From CAZGHS01 sp964525495 (GTDB lineage: Bacteria > Patescibacteriota > Microgenomatia > JALYQM01), in assembly GCA_964525495.1 (NCBI GenBank), contig CAZGHS010000002.1, forward strand, positions 62,001-126,000: a DNA stretch of 64,000 nt, written 5' to 3'. Positions 15,983 to 25,194 of this stretch are shown piece after piece. Each line of letters opens with the position of its first letter. Position 1 is the stretch's first letter. The translations under genes were made by a program, and so were the position numbers. Below the pieces are notes generated by a model, which was not told where the DNA came from, did not search any database, and saw only the letters and a program-made list of their open reading frames with translations.

Positions 15983-17089
15983 ATGGACGACATCAAAAAC
16001 CAACTTCACGAACTCAAAAACAGACTAGAAACACTCTTACCCCGCATCAATGTCCACGAAAAAGAGCAGAAAATCCGTGAACTCGAGTCCGAAACCATCA
16101 AACCAGGATTCTGGGACGATGCTCAAGCTGCATCCAAAACCATGCAGGAGCTCTCCGCACTCCAGCAACAGCTCAAATCTATTCAAGAAATGCAACAAAA
16201 AGTAGAAGATGCATTCGTCATGTTAGGCCTCTACGAAGAAGAAAACAAACCAGACACAACAACCGAAAAACAGGAATTAACAAGCATCATTCGCCAACTC
16301 AATAAACAGATCGACTTACTCGAGCTTGAACTATTTCTCTCATCACAACACGACAAAGCCGACGCAATTCTTTCCATCCATGCAGGACAGGGAGGGACCG
16401 AGGCACAAGATTGGGCTGAAATGCTCGCACGTATGTATCAAAGATATTTCGAAAGGAAAGACTGGAAATACGACATTTCAGACATCAGCCCAGGTGACGA
16501 GGCCGGCTATAAATCAGTCACTATATATGTGTACGGCTCATATGCCTACGGATATCTCAAAAACGAAGTAGGTACCCATCGTCTCGTCCGTCAATCACCG
16601 TTCAATGCCGATAACCTTCGTCAAACATCGTTTGCCAACGTCGAAGTCTTACCTCAGATCGAAGACACACCGGACATTCAGATAAAAGAAGACGATATCG
16701 AATGGGATTTCTTCCGAGCTGGTGGTCACGGTGGCCAAAACGTAAACAAAGTCTCAACCGCAGTTCGTCTCCGACACATTCCTTCAGGAATAGTTATCAC
16801 ATCCCAAAACGAACGCTATCAAGGACAAAATAGAGAAAATGCCATGAAGATGTTGCGCGCACGTCTCTGGCAGCTTGAAGAAGAACGAATTCGTCTCGGA
16901 ATTAAAGAAATAAAAGGCGACTACAAACCCGCAAGCTGGGGTAATCAGATCCGCAATTATGTCCTTCATCCCTATCAACTCGTCAAAGATCTACGCTCAG
17001 GATATGAAACATCACAATCACAATCCATTCTTGATGGGGAATTAGACGAAATGATCGAAGCCGGTCTCAAGACAGCCAAAACGTTATAG
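15983..17089 (+). CDS. prfB: Peptide chain release factor 2
   Basis: A 368-aa class I release factor. The RF2-specific codon-recognition tripeptide S205-P-F207 sits in RQSPFNADNLRQTSF, and the peptidyl-hydrolysis motif GGQ is at 250-252 in GGHGGQNVNKVST. RF2 reads UAA and UGA stops on the ribosome. The frame is continuous from the N-terminus, so the programmed +1 frameshift that controls RF2 in many bacteria is absent. Presence of an intact RF2 supports UGA as a true stop in this genome. The promoter lies 9 nt upstream, predicting a very short leader. Confidence 0.95.
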   Translation: MDDIKNQLHELKNRLETLLPRINVHEKEQKIRELESETIKPGFWDDAQAASKTMQELSALQQQLKSIQEMQQKVEDAFVMLGLYEEENKPDTTTEKQELTSIIRQLNKQIDLLELELFLSSQHDKADAILSIHAGQGGTEAQDWAEMLARMYQRYFERKDWKYDISDISPGDEAGYKSVTIYVYGSYAYGYLKNEVGTHRLVRQSPFNADNLRQTSFANVEVLPQIEDTPDIQIKEDDIEWDFFRAGGHGGQNVNKVSTAVRLRHIPSGIVITSQNERYQGQNRENAMKMLRARLWQLEEERIRLGIKEIKGDYKPASWGNQIRNYVLHPYQLVKDLRSGYETSQSQSILDGELDEMIEAGLKTAKTL

Positions 17090-17118
17090 AAACCATCTGT
17101 AAACCGCTTCAGTAATGC

Positions 17119-17124
17119 TATGAT
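17119..17124 (+). promoter_or_regulatory. Extended -10 box of ABC gene
   Basis: TGCTATGAT with TATGAT at 17119-17124, only 6 nt before the ATG at 17131, and no convincing -35. It predicts a leaderless transcript. Confidence 0.45.
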
Positions 17125-17130
17125 TAATGC

Positions 17131-18891
17131 ATGAAAAGAGATCTTCAAGACTTCACACCACTTCCTTGGAAAGAAGTAATCAAATCGTGTTGGCATTTTA
17201 TAGAGCCAGGCAAAACGAAATTCGTTGTCCTTGTTTCCATACTTACGTTACTCTATTTCAACTATTTAATTCCGCCATTTATTCTTGCTCGTACCGTAGA
17301 CTTTTTCACCAACTACACACCAGGCACAGACCTCACACCCTTTTATACGCTGATTGCCATACTGTGCGGAACCCAGATCCTTGTGTCTATAGTTCGCCAG
17401 ATAGTCAAAGGTTCTATGGCACGCATCGCAGTAAATGCTCGTTACAATACCAAAGTCTGGGGGTTCGATCGACTCGTCGAACTTTCCCTCGAGTGGCACC
17501 AGCAAGAAAACACGGGGAACAAGATCCAGCGCATTATGACGGGAAGCAAAGCCGTCGAAAGCTTCATGCGCATCCTGACAAATAATATTCTCCTGACGCT
17601 CATTACGTTTATCGGTACGGTCCTGACTACATCTCTTTCCAATCCATGGTACCTAGTATTCTATTTAGGATATTTCCTTGTAATGGCCTGCATTGAAATA
17701 TTTTTTAGTAAAAAGATTAATCATCTGCTTGACGAATACAACAAACAGCAGGAGCAGGCGAGTGGTACGTTTATCGAAGGAGCTTCAAATATGCTCGCCA
17801 TCAAAGCTCTGGGAGCTAAGGACACCCTCAGTAAAAAAGTTATTGAAAAAGAGAGTGCTGCTAAAGACGTCACATATAAAAAAATCCGTATTCGCAACCT
17901 CAAATGGATCACCTTCAATACAGCAACAGCAATCATCGGATCAATTTTTCTTGTCACCACTGCCCACGAAGTAATGGCGGGAGTTATCTCAGCCGGAACT
18001 ATTATTATGTATTGGTCATATTTCTTTAACTTCACGCAACGAGTAACCGATACAGTGGAGTCCTTCGACGATTTACTCGAAGTCCGCTCTGATATTTCGC
18101 GAATGATGCCACTCTATAATGCCAACACATTCGTCCATTCAGGCACAGAGAAATTCCCACCCCGCTGGAGCAAAATCAATTTCAACAAAGTCTCATTCAC
18201 GTACGCAACCGAGGCTCAAGCAATCCGTGACCTTTCACTTACCATTAATAAGGGTGAGAAAGTCGGCATCGCCGGTCACTCCGGATCCGGAAAATCTACA
18301 TTAGTAAAACTTATGCTCGGTCTGTATCAGATCCAAGAGGGAGCCATTACTATTAGCAAGCAAAACTTATACGATGTTTCACACGAAGAACTCACCAAAA
18401 ATATAGCCATAGTTTTACAAGAAACAGAGTTATTCAATTTATCACTCAAAGAAAATATTACTATGATGAGAGAAGTTCCTGCAAAAATAATTAACCAAGC
18501 AATTGCCGTAGCGCAGCTTGAGGAAGTAATTCAAAAACTTCCGCTGGGCGTCGACACACCGATTGGTGAAAAAGGTTACGCACTCTCAGGTGGTGAACGA
18601 CAGCGTGTTGGAATAGCCCGAGCAATCTGTAAAAATGCCCAGATTCTTCTTCTCGACGAAGCAACATCAGCCCTCGACAGTCAAACAGAAGAAAAAGTTA
18701 TGAACGGTATATACAATGAATTGTCCAAAGAAAAAACTCTAATAATAATTGCGCATAGAATCTCAACGCTTAAAGGCGCAGACAAAATCCTCATCTTCGA
18801 TAACGGCAAAATAGTAGAGCAGGGAAGCTATCAGGACTTAAAAGAAGATAGCAATTCTAAATTCTCGCAATTACTAAAGTTCCAAAAATGA
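17131..18891 (+). CDS. ABC exporter, fused membrane and ATPase domains (second)
   Basis: A 586-aa half-transporter. The membrane domain (~20-320) has about six helices and the ATPase domain covers ~345-580. Walker A is GHSGSGKST (382-390), followed by the Q-loop in VLQETELF, signature LSGGERQRVGIARA, Walker B ILLLDEATSAL, and H-loop AHRIST. It has the same architecture as the exporter at 5728 but is clearly diverged from it. The substrate is unknown. It stands alone with its own -10 box and is followed by the SurA-like gene 45 nt downstream. Confidence 0.9.
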   Translation: MKRDLQDFTPLPWKEVIKSCWHFIEPGKTKFVVLVSILTLLYFNYLIPPFILARTVDFFTNYTPGTDLTPFYTLIAILCGTQILVSIVRQIVKGSMARIAVNARYNTKVWGFDRLVELSLEWHQQENTGNKIQRIMTGSKAVESFMRILTNNILLTLITFIGTVLTTSLSNPWYLVFYLGYFLVMACIEIFFSKKINHLLDEYNKQQEQASGTFIEGASNMLAIKALGAKDTLSKKVIEKESAAKDVTYKKIRIRNLKWITFNTATAIIGSIFLVTTAHEVMAGVISAGTIIMYWSYFFNFTQRVTDTVESFDDLLEVRSDISRMMPLYNANTFVHSGTEKFPPRWSKINFNKVSFTYATEAQAIRDLSLTINKGEKVGIAGHSGSGKSTLVKLMLGLYQIQEGAITISKQNLYDVSHEELTKNIAIVLQETELFNLSLKENITMMREVPAKIINQAIAVAQLEEVIQKLPLGVDTPIGEKGYALSGGERQRVGIARAICKNAQILLLDEATSALDSQTEEKVMNGIYNELSKEKTLIIIAHRISTLKGADKILIFDNGKIVEQGSYQDLKEDSNSKFSQLLKFQK

Positions 18892-18936
18892 GTAGTACGT
18901 ATTTACAAAAGTAGTAAAGTATAAAACAATAGGTTC

Positions 18937-19824
18937 ATGGATAAAGTTCTAGCAAGAAAAATCGGATTCCCTTACGGCAAAACTTCAATTATAGTTATTT
19001 GCTGTATTCTTACCATCATCTTAGCTGGTCTGTTTCTCAGTCAGAAGAAAACGTCACCTCCAGAGGTAGTCAAAGATCCAAACAAAATAATAATGACCGT
19101 AGGTAGAGAAAATATATATCAAAAGGATTTCGAATACGAGAAATCGCTTATGCCAAAAGGGGAGCAAGACTCTCTACTAACAAAACAAGCATTGCAGGAA
19201 AAACTTATTAACGACTCAATCACGCTTCAACAGGGTGAAATAGATGGGCTTATTGTAATTGATAAATTTATATTTAACACATTTAATAAAGATTATTCTG
19301 CACGCATAAAGGCCGTCGAAAACGTCAAAAAAATTATAAACGACCGAACAGAACGCATCCAGGGGACATTAGTGTCAATATAGTTTTACAATTCTATCTT
19401 ACCTAAAATTGGGATCGAAAGAGCAAAGGAAATAGTAAAAGCAAAAATAACTCCTATTTATGACGAGGTTAAATCAAAAAAGTTAACAGCCACGGATGCA
19501 ATTAATAAGATAAAAGCAGATACGTCATTAGCTGAAATTGACGCAGCATATGTTACTAATTCAGGGTATACTTTTAACAAAGTATACGGCCAGAGAATTA
19601 CAATAGATAAAGGCTTTGACGATGAATTATGGAACATTCGGAATGAATCGGTGAGTCAGTTGCGAGCTCTGAAAGGATCATACGCAGATCCAAACGCTGA
19701 TACGAATGACGAAGTGCTTTTTGCATTTGCTGTTATAGAAAATAGGACAATAACAGGTAATAATAAAGATTATAGGAAATGGTTAGAGGATACCAGGCCA
19801 AATCATGAAATTACAATTGAATAG
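18937..19824 (+). pseudogene. SurA-like membrane-anchored protein, in-frame TAG
   Basis: A 295-codon frame interrupted by one amber codon (19381-19383, codon 149). The first 148 residues hold an N-terminal membrane helix (IIVICCILTIILAGLFL, ~18-34) and a SurA-N-like chaperone segment (IIMTVGRENIYQKDFEYEK, then KQALQEKLINDSI). After the TAG the same frame stays open for 146 codons with normal coding character (IGIERAKEIVKAKITPIYDEV and on), ending at TAG 19822-19824. A TATAAA box lies ~11 nt before the ATG. It overlaps the next gene start by 20 nt. It could be a recent nonsense mutation, a strain variant or assembly error, or true readthrough. The C-terminal half does not show a clear parvulin domain. 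Confidence 0.7.
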
Positions 19825-21796
19825 ATATCTAATTTTTGCATTGTTTATAATAACGGCATATCTAGTATCTCCATCTACGGCTTATGCGTTTATTCCAGAG
19901 GTGAATGTGAGGGTAATAAATGCGCAAACAAACGCACCAGTTCCTGGCGTATGGGTAAAACAAAAAAACACAGGAATGGGTACAAATCCCGGTTGGTCAT
20001 CTTTTATGACAAATAATTGTAGCGGAGAAAATTCTAATGAACCAATCGACGGAAGGTTCAGTATGACTGACGTAAATGGATCAGCTAAGTTTCTTGACCC
20101 TGAAACAATTCCTACCTCATCTTGCGATATTCCAATTGACTCGAATAAAGACGGAACGAATGACACCGTAAGGTTCCCTTGTACGACTGGTGAGAGAAGA
20201 GATATAAACGGTAATCCGACGCCAGGAACAACCTGCATAGCGTATGGAGAATTCTCTTGTTATGGTAGTCCTATGAGCTTTGAAGTAGTGCGCCCCTCGG
20301 GAGATTTGGGAACATATACTGCCGTATCCGGAGTATCAATGCCAAATGCTGCAGCAGACATGGAAATCACTATATATTATAGCCCTCCAGGTACAACTGC
20401 TCCACCTCAACCAACACCTAATCTGACAGTTGATACTACAAAAAAAGACATAGGGACACTTTCTTCAATAGCAGATAAATTTCAGCCTCTAAAAATATTG
20501 GAAGAAGGTAAAGACTACTGGGTGAGGATTCAAATATATTCGCTCGGACGTGCCTTTAGCCACATATGGCTTTATGAAAAGATAAATAGCGAGTACTTTG
20601 ATTTGTATAAGCCAAGTTTTAATTCTCCGGAAACTGCAACTTTTTTTATTCAAAGTTACGTTGCGCATGGATCCTCGTTTGAAATGAAGGAACGCATGTC
20701 TATTGATTGTCCAGATGCAGGGTCAAGCTCACTTCCAAGCTGCATTACGTATACTGATGGCGCATCAAGCTTCTTAGCAAAACCATTTGAGGCTATGAGT
20801 CCGGTCGCAAAGCCAGTCAAATATGTTTTCTTTAAGGTGCGAGCAAAAAAGAGTAGCGGTGGTTTACCTATAAAGGTGAATGTAAATGATACCTATCCTC
20901 CTGTCCATACCGATAGTTATGTCAATTTTATCGAAACAATACCACATCTTCCTACAGACGAAGTAGGACTAGATAACGAAGATGTAGTCATCTGTCCTGT
21001 CGGGGGGTGCACGGCGGCTTCTGTAGGATATTTCCAAGTTCGACAGGGTGACACATTTTCGCGTGCGATCGGTGCTCAATCCATTAAATCCGACTTACCT
21101 ACCGGAACAAATTTCTCTCCTGACACAAATTCGGTAATTTTGTACAAAGGGGCAGGTGCCTATTTTGGCAACGGAGGGACGAATGCTCGAAACTGGTCGG
21201 TCAATAATTATGAGGTAACCGATACAATGAGCTACAACGAACTATTTGCCAGTTATGGAGATAAAGTCACAACAAAAAACATACATGGTATAAGTGATTT
21301 TACAACGTCTGGTACCTATATAGACACATCTTCTCAGGCAAACAACTCTAAAAAATATACAATAACCGGTGCAGGATGGGAGACACAACTAACGGGAAAG
21401 CAAGTAATCTTCTTTATTCCCGGTGACCTCTATATCAATACTAATACCGATATTGGGAGTTCTGGAGACAGCTCCCTAATCTATATCGTTGCAGGAAATA
21501 TTGGAATTGCGCCTAGTGTGACGCGAGTTGAAGGTATATTCTTTGCAGACGGTGCAATAGATACTGCCTGCGATTCTGCAATCGGTTTTTCCGGTACATC
21601 CTGTTCAAGTGGCTCTCTATCCGTAGCAACAGCCTTAAATTCAGAAGGTATTTATTATGCGAGATCAGGTTTCCAATTAGGTCGACAAGTCCCATCAGGT
21701 ACTAGTGAAATATTTACTGGTCGACCGGATTTTATATTCAGTTCCATGGGTATTTTTGGGAAAAAAATATATTCATGGACTGAAAGTATTCAATAA
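19805..21796 (+). CDS. Large secreted hypothetical protein
   Basis: A 663-aa protein with a Sec signal peptide (about 1-29, ending STAYA). It begins with a beta-sandwich-like module (FIPEVNVRVINAQTNAPVPGVWVKQKN) resembling carboxypeptidase-regulatory or Cna-like folds. Next come a Cys-containing region, a Pro/Thr linker (~200-212) and a long C-terminal part. The end region (GIFFADGAIDT ... NSEGIYYARSGFQLGR) recalls pilus-tip or PilX-like modules, a weak resemblance. There is no C-terminal membrane anchor. Translation is probably coupled to the upstream SurA-like gene (20-nt overlap), suggesting the chaperone-like protein assists this one. Confidence 0.75.
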   Translation: MKLQLNRYLIFALFIITAYLVSPSTAYAFIPEVNVRVINAQTNAPVPGVWVKQKNTGMGTNPGWSSFMTNNCSGENSNEPIDGRFSMTDVNGSAKFLDPETIPTSSCDIPIDSNKDGTNDTVRFPCTTGERRDINGNPTPGTTCIAYGEFSCYGSPMSFEVVRPSGDLGTYTAVSGVSMPNAAADMEITIYYSPPGTTAPPQPTPNLTVDTTKKDIGTLSSIADKFQPLKILEEGKDYWVRIQIYSLGRAFSHIWLYEKINSEYFDLYKPSFNSPETATFFIQSYVAHGSSFEMKERMSIDCPDAGSSSLPSCITYTDGASSFLAKPFEAMSPVAKPVKYVFFKVRAKKSSGGLPIKVNVNDTYPPVHTDSYVNFIETIPHLPTDEVGLDNEDVVICPVGGCTAASVGYFQVRQGDTFSRAIGAQSIKSDLPTGTNFSPDTNSVILYKGAGAYFGNGGTNARNWSVNNYEVTDTMSYNELFASYGDKVTTKNIHGISDFTTSGTYIDTSSQANNSKKYTITGAGWETQLTGKQVIFFIPGDLYINTNTDIGSSGDSSLIYIVAGNIGIAPSVTRVEGIFFADGAIDTACDSAIGFSGTSCSSGSLSVATALNSEGIYYARSGFQLGRQVPSGTSEIFTGRPDFIFSSMGIFGKKIYSWTESIQ

Positions 21797-21836
21797 TTTG
21801 AAGCGTTATTATAGAAAAATAATTTCTGATATCTGT

Positions 21837-21842
21837 TATACT
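21837..21842 (+). promoter_or_regulatory. Extended -10 box of ftsE
   Basis: TGTTATACT with TATACT at 21837-21842, ending 5 nt before the ATG at 21848. It predicts a leaderless ftsEX mRNA. Confidence 0.5.
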
Positions 21843-21847
21843 AATTA

Positions 21848-22561
21848 ATGATGATAGCATTTGAAAATGTATCCAAAAAATTTGGCGATGGAACATACGG
21901 TGTAACTGGAATAACACTCGAAATTCCTGATGGTGACTTTGTTTTTCTTGTGGGCCAAAGTGGAGCTGGGAAGACTACTCTTCTAAAATTGCTTACAGGG
22001 CAAATGCGTCCTACCGAAGGAAATATACAGGTAGACGATCTCGATGTTGTAAAACTCAAACCAAATAACATTCACAAGTTACGACGAAAAATAGGAGTGG
22101 TGTTTCAAGACTTCAAGCTGCTGCACGATCAGACAGTTTTTGAAAACGTAGCACTAGCACTAGAAGTCCTCGGTCACATAGAAAAAAAATACAAAAACGA
22201 CGTCCTACAGCTACTTCAAAAAGTAGGACTCGAAGGAAAAGAAAAATATTTTCCCGCGCAACTCTCTGGTGGAGAAATTCAAAGAGTAGCAATAGCTCGT
22301 GCACTTGCAACTGAAGCAAAAATCCTAGTTGCTGACGAACCTACAGGAGATCTCGACCCTAAAACAGCCTGGGGTATCTTAACCCTTCTTGAAGAAATTA
22401 ATAAATCTGGAACAACGGTAATAATGGCAACACACAATCATACTATTGTTGATACAATGAAAAAGCGTGTCATAACCATAGATAATGGACGCGTCGCGAG
22501 CGATGTAAAAAAAGGTGTGTACGAAAACCCTGTCGAAAAAAAGCATAAGGAGCACGCATGA
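21848..22561 (+). CDS. ftsE: Cell division ATP-binding protein FtsE
   Basis: A 237-aa ABC ATPase. Walker A is GQSGAGKTT (36-44), the Q-loop is in VFQDFKLL, signature is LSGGEIQRVAIARA, Walker B is ILVADEPTGDLD, and the switch His is in MATHN. VFQDFKLL is typical of FtsE. FtsE and FtsX form a membrane complex that activates peptidoglycan hydrolases at the division site. The stop overlaps the ftsX start (ATGA), as is common for ftsEX. A dedicated M23 hydrolase gene follows ftsX. Confidence 0.93.
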   Translation: MMIAFENVSKKFGDGTYGVTGITLEIPDGDFVFLVGQSGAGKTTLLKLLTGQMRPTEGNIQVDDLDVVKLKPNNIHKLRRKIGVVFQDFKLLHDQTVFENVALALEVLGHIEKKYKNDVLQLLQKVGLEGKEKYFPAQLSGGEIQRVAIARALATEAKILVADEPTGDLDPKTAWGILTLLEEINKSGTTVIMATHNHTIVDTMKKRVITIDNGRVASDVKKGVYENPVEKKHKEHA

Positions 22562-23508
22562 GCTTAAAGCTAAGTATGCGCCATATTAGGCGTTCACCAT
22601 ATCAAACGCTGTCTGCCGTTTTAATCATGGTTATTACATTCTTCATGGTAACCATATTCGTAATGATTGGATTCCTGAGCTCATCAATTTTAAAACATTT
22701 CGAAACGAAACCACAAATCTCAGCATTTTATCCAAACGATACCCCAGAAACGGAAATATTAGAGATTAAACAACAATTGGAACAATCGGGGCTCACAAAA
22801 GAAGTAACCTATATCTCCTCGAAAGACGCAGTTCAACGATTTAAGGAAGATACACAGGACGACGATATCGATCCCAATCTAGATATAGTCAACGAAAGAA
22901 TACTACCACCATCATTGGAAATAACCTCCTGGAATATTGAAGACTTACGCTCTCTCAAAACAATAGTAGAACAGAAGGAAGGCGTAAATGTTATTTTTAT
23001 TGAAGAAGTAGTAAACAAATTAGAGAGTTGGCTCGGCGGTGTGCGCACAGCTGGAGTCGTACTACTCGCTCTCCTCTTCATCGAGTCTATACTCGTGGTC
23101 TGGACTATTATCGGCATGCGTATATCCCAGCGTAAGCACGAGATTGAAATTATGCGATTGCTCGGTGCCACTGGGTGGTATATCCGAGCACCGTTCATAG
23201 TAGAAGGAATGCTGTATGGTCTTGTAGGAAGTATCATTGGAGCTGCAGCTACGCTCGGAATCTTGTATTTCATTTCGCCAGGCATTCAAGCGTTCCTAAC
23301 TGGGATCCCGATCATTCCATTAACTCCCCAAACATTCATGGCAATGCTCTCAAGCAACGTTAGCAGAATAGCCGTAGACGGCATCCCCTTGCACCCAATA
23401 TCTCCTCTCTTTATTGTTATGTTACTTTCAGCTGAAATGGTCATTGGCATGCTCATCGGAGCAATAGGAAGTTACGCCGCAGTTGTAAGAAACCTCAAAC
23501 GCTACTAA
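22558..23508 (+). CDS. ftsX: Cell division protein FtsX
   Basis: A 316-aa FtsX/MacB-type membrane protein. The first helix is at ~20-40, an extracytoplasmic domain spans ~45-165 (SAFYPNDTPETEILEIKQQLEQ), and three more helices lie at about 170-192, 215-240 and 285-307. ISQRKHEIEIMRLLGATGWYIR is the characteristic motif between helices 2 and 3. It transmits FtsE ATPase cycles to a periplasmic or extracellular hydrolase partner. The likely partner is encoded 39 nt downstream. Confidence 0.92.
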   Translation: MSLKLSMRHIRRSPYQTLSAVLIMVITFFMVTIFVMIGFLSSSILKHFETKPQISAFYPNDTPETEILEIKQQLEQSGLTKEVTYISSKDAVQRFKEDTQDDDIDPNLDIVNERILPPSLEITSWNIEDLRSLKTIVEQKEGVNVIFIEEVVNKLESWLGGVRTAGVVLLALLFIESILVVWTIIGMRISQRKHEIEIMRLLGATGWYIRAPFIVEGMLYGLVGSIIGAAATLGILYFISPGIQAFLTGIPIIPLTPQTFMAMLSSNVSRIAVDGIPLHPISPLFIVMLLSAEMVIGMLIGAIGSYAAVVRNLKRY

Positions 23509-23547
23509 ATTGATAATACCGTTCAAATCTGCTAAAGTGAGAACATA

Positions 23548-24783
23548 ATGAAGAATATTAAATTCATTCTGCTCGGTCTATGTGTAGCTATATGCATTGT
23601 TTCAGTCGTATTCGTAAAAGCACTCGCACAAGAAGACACTACAGAGAATGTCACCGAAGAGTATAAAGACGTAAAAGAAGAAATTGAGCGACTACAAAGG
23701 CAACTAAATAGTTTACAAAGCCAAGAAAGAACACTCTCCAATCAGATCTCGCAGTTCAATTCTCAAATCGAAGTAACAACATTAAGAATCACCGAAGTTC
23801 GCCAAGAAATTGAAAAGCTTGCAGCCGAGATATCAGTATTACAGTCGCAAGTCGATGGACTAGAGATAACACTTGAAAAAATATCCAATATTCTTGCCGA
23901 ACGAGTTGTGGCAACATATCAGCGTGGTGAGGTGACACCCCTCAAACTTTTAGTTGCATCAGACGGCTTTGATACATTTTTAACTCGCTATGCTTATATG
24001 TCATATATGCAGAGTTACGACAAACAATCACTTCTGCAGCTCCAGCAAAATCAAAACGATATAAATACAAAAAAGATCGAGTTAGAAGACAAAAAAAAGC
24101 AAATCGAAGATCGCCGTAAAAAACTTGAAGATTTAAAGCGGACACTCGACAGTCAAAAGAAAGCAAAAGAAACCCTACTGCAGGTCACCAAAAACGACGA
24201 AGTAAAATATGCTAAGCTTCTCGAAGCTGCTAGATCAAGAGAGCAACAGCTCGCACAGCTCATATTTAAAGACGGGAAAGTTTCCTACAGTCTGCCAATA
24301 TATGGTCTCACAAAGCAAGGCTCTATCTCGCAAGGCGGTAGAGTCGGCACTATGGGTAATAGTGGAGCACCACGTTGTTCAACAGCAGCTCATCTCCATG
24401 TTGAAACCATTGCAAACGGTAAGCTAACAGACTCAGCCCTTATTGGCGATCTTATTTCACCATATGCCTATTTTAAGTCACGCCAAATATCATATTTCCA
24501 GGATGACAATTCGATCAGCGTATCTGGATTCGGTGCAGGCGGTTGGGAGTGGCCGTTAAGCAACCCAGTTATCACTCAACAATTTGGTAAAACAAAGTGG
24601 TCATCAAGATACCTTTCTGGATTCCATACTGGAGTAGATATGGTTGACTATAACGATCGTACAGTTCGTGCCCCTGCATCCGGCACACTCTATTACGCTA
24701 AAGTTGCCTGCGGCAATCCAATCAACATTGCAATCATTGACCATGGTAGCGATATATTCTCTGACTTCTTGCATCTAGAATAA
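23548..24783 (+). CDS. Coiled-coil M23 hydrolase (EnvC-like), permuted catalytic domain
   Basis: A 411-aa secreted protein. The signal or anchor helix (5-27) is followed by a coiled coil (~30-235) like EnvC or PcsB partners of FtsX, then an M23/LytM region. The motif order is unusual: the segment normally at the domain end (VGTMGNSG ... H282-L-H284-VE) comes first. It is followed by the segment normally at the start (WPLSNPVITQQFG ... H360-TGV-D364) and IDHG/FLHL at the very C-terminus. All metal ligands seem present but circularly permuted. Its place after ftsEX implies septal peptidoglycan cleavage activation. A TAAAGT -10 box lies 9 nt upstream. Confidence 0.85.
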   Translation: MKNIKFILLGLCVAICIVSVVFVKALAQEDTTENVTEEYKDVKEEIERLQRQLNSLQSQERTLSNQISQFNSQIEVTTLRITEVRQEIEKLAAEISVLQSQVDGLEITLEKISNILAERVVATYQRGEVTPLKLLVASDGFDTFLTRYAYMSYMQSYDKQSLLQLQQNQNDINTKKIELEDKKKQIEDRRKKLEDLKRTLDSQKKAKETLLQVTKNDEVKYAKLLEAARSREQQLAQLIFKDGKVSYSLPIYGLTKQGSISQGGRVGTMGNSGAPRCSTAAHLHVETIANGKLTDSALIGDLISPYAYFKSRQISYFQDDNSISVSGFGAGGWEWPLSNPVITQQFGKTKWSSRYLSGFHTGVDMVDYNDRTVRAPASGTLYYAKVACGNPINIAIIDHGSDIFSDFLHLE

Positions 24784-24785
24784 CT

Positions 24786-25157
24786 ATGAAAAATAAATAT
24801 CTTCGGTATGTACCACTTATATTGTGGGCTTCACTCATCTTCTATATGTCAGCTCAAGATGCGGTATCTGTAAGCGAAAGTAAAAACGCAGACGTCTTCG
24901 CGCACAAACTCGCACATATAATAGAGTACGCAGTCCTATATGTCACCTTTATAATTGCTTTCACCCGCAAATTTAACTCATTTACCAAGACTGCGATCTG
25001 TGGATTAGTTTTTATAACGATCTACGGGATAACAGACGAGTTCCATCAGTCTCTCAACCGCACACGTCAGCCAAGGATAAGCGATGTCTTCGTAGATTTT
25101 GTTGGCGGAGTCTGTGGATATCTTGCAGTTAAAGTGTACAAAAAAGCTCGTACATAA
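24786..25157 (+). CDS. VanZ-like membrane protein
   Basis: A 123-aa protein with about four helices. VanZ-family features are IFYMSAQ, HKLAHIIEYAVLY, and the C-terminal DEFHQSLNRTRQPRISDVFVDFVGG, where the conserved DE-H-Q and D-x-D-G residues lie. VanZ proteins confer low-level glycopeptide resistance in enterococci, but most homologues have unknown envelope roles. It begins 2 nt after the M23 gene stop, so it is the last gene of the ftsEX operon. Confidence 0.87.
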   Translation: MKNKYLRYVPLILWASLIFYMSAQDAVSVSESKNADVFAHKLAHIIEYAVLYVTFIIAFTRKFNSFTKTAICGLVFITIYGITDEFHQSLNRTRQPRISDVFVDFVGGVCGYLAVKVYKKART

Positions 25158-25167
25158 TACGAGCTTT
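25143..25167. terminator. Bidirectional terminator between convergent genes
   Basis: AAAGCTCGTA and TACGAGCTTT form a perfect 10-bp stem with a 5-nt loop, flanked by A and T runs on the two sides. It overlaps the vanZ stop codon and serves the convergent gene at 25195 as well. Confidence 0.8.
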
Positions 25168-25194
25168 AATAAAGATCACAAATACAAACTGTCT

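Noticed and set aside
15983..16100. Programmed +1 frameshift expected in prfB
   Set aside because: The reading frame is continuous through the N-terminal region; no internal TGA or CTT-TGA slippery site was found.
22833..23285. 150-codon minus-strand frame opposite ftsX
   Set aside because: Antisense shadow of ftsX; no promoter, no Shine-Dalgarno and no recognisable protein features.
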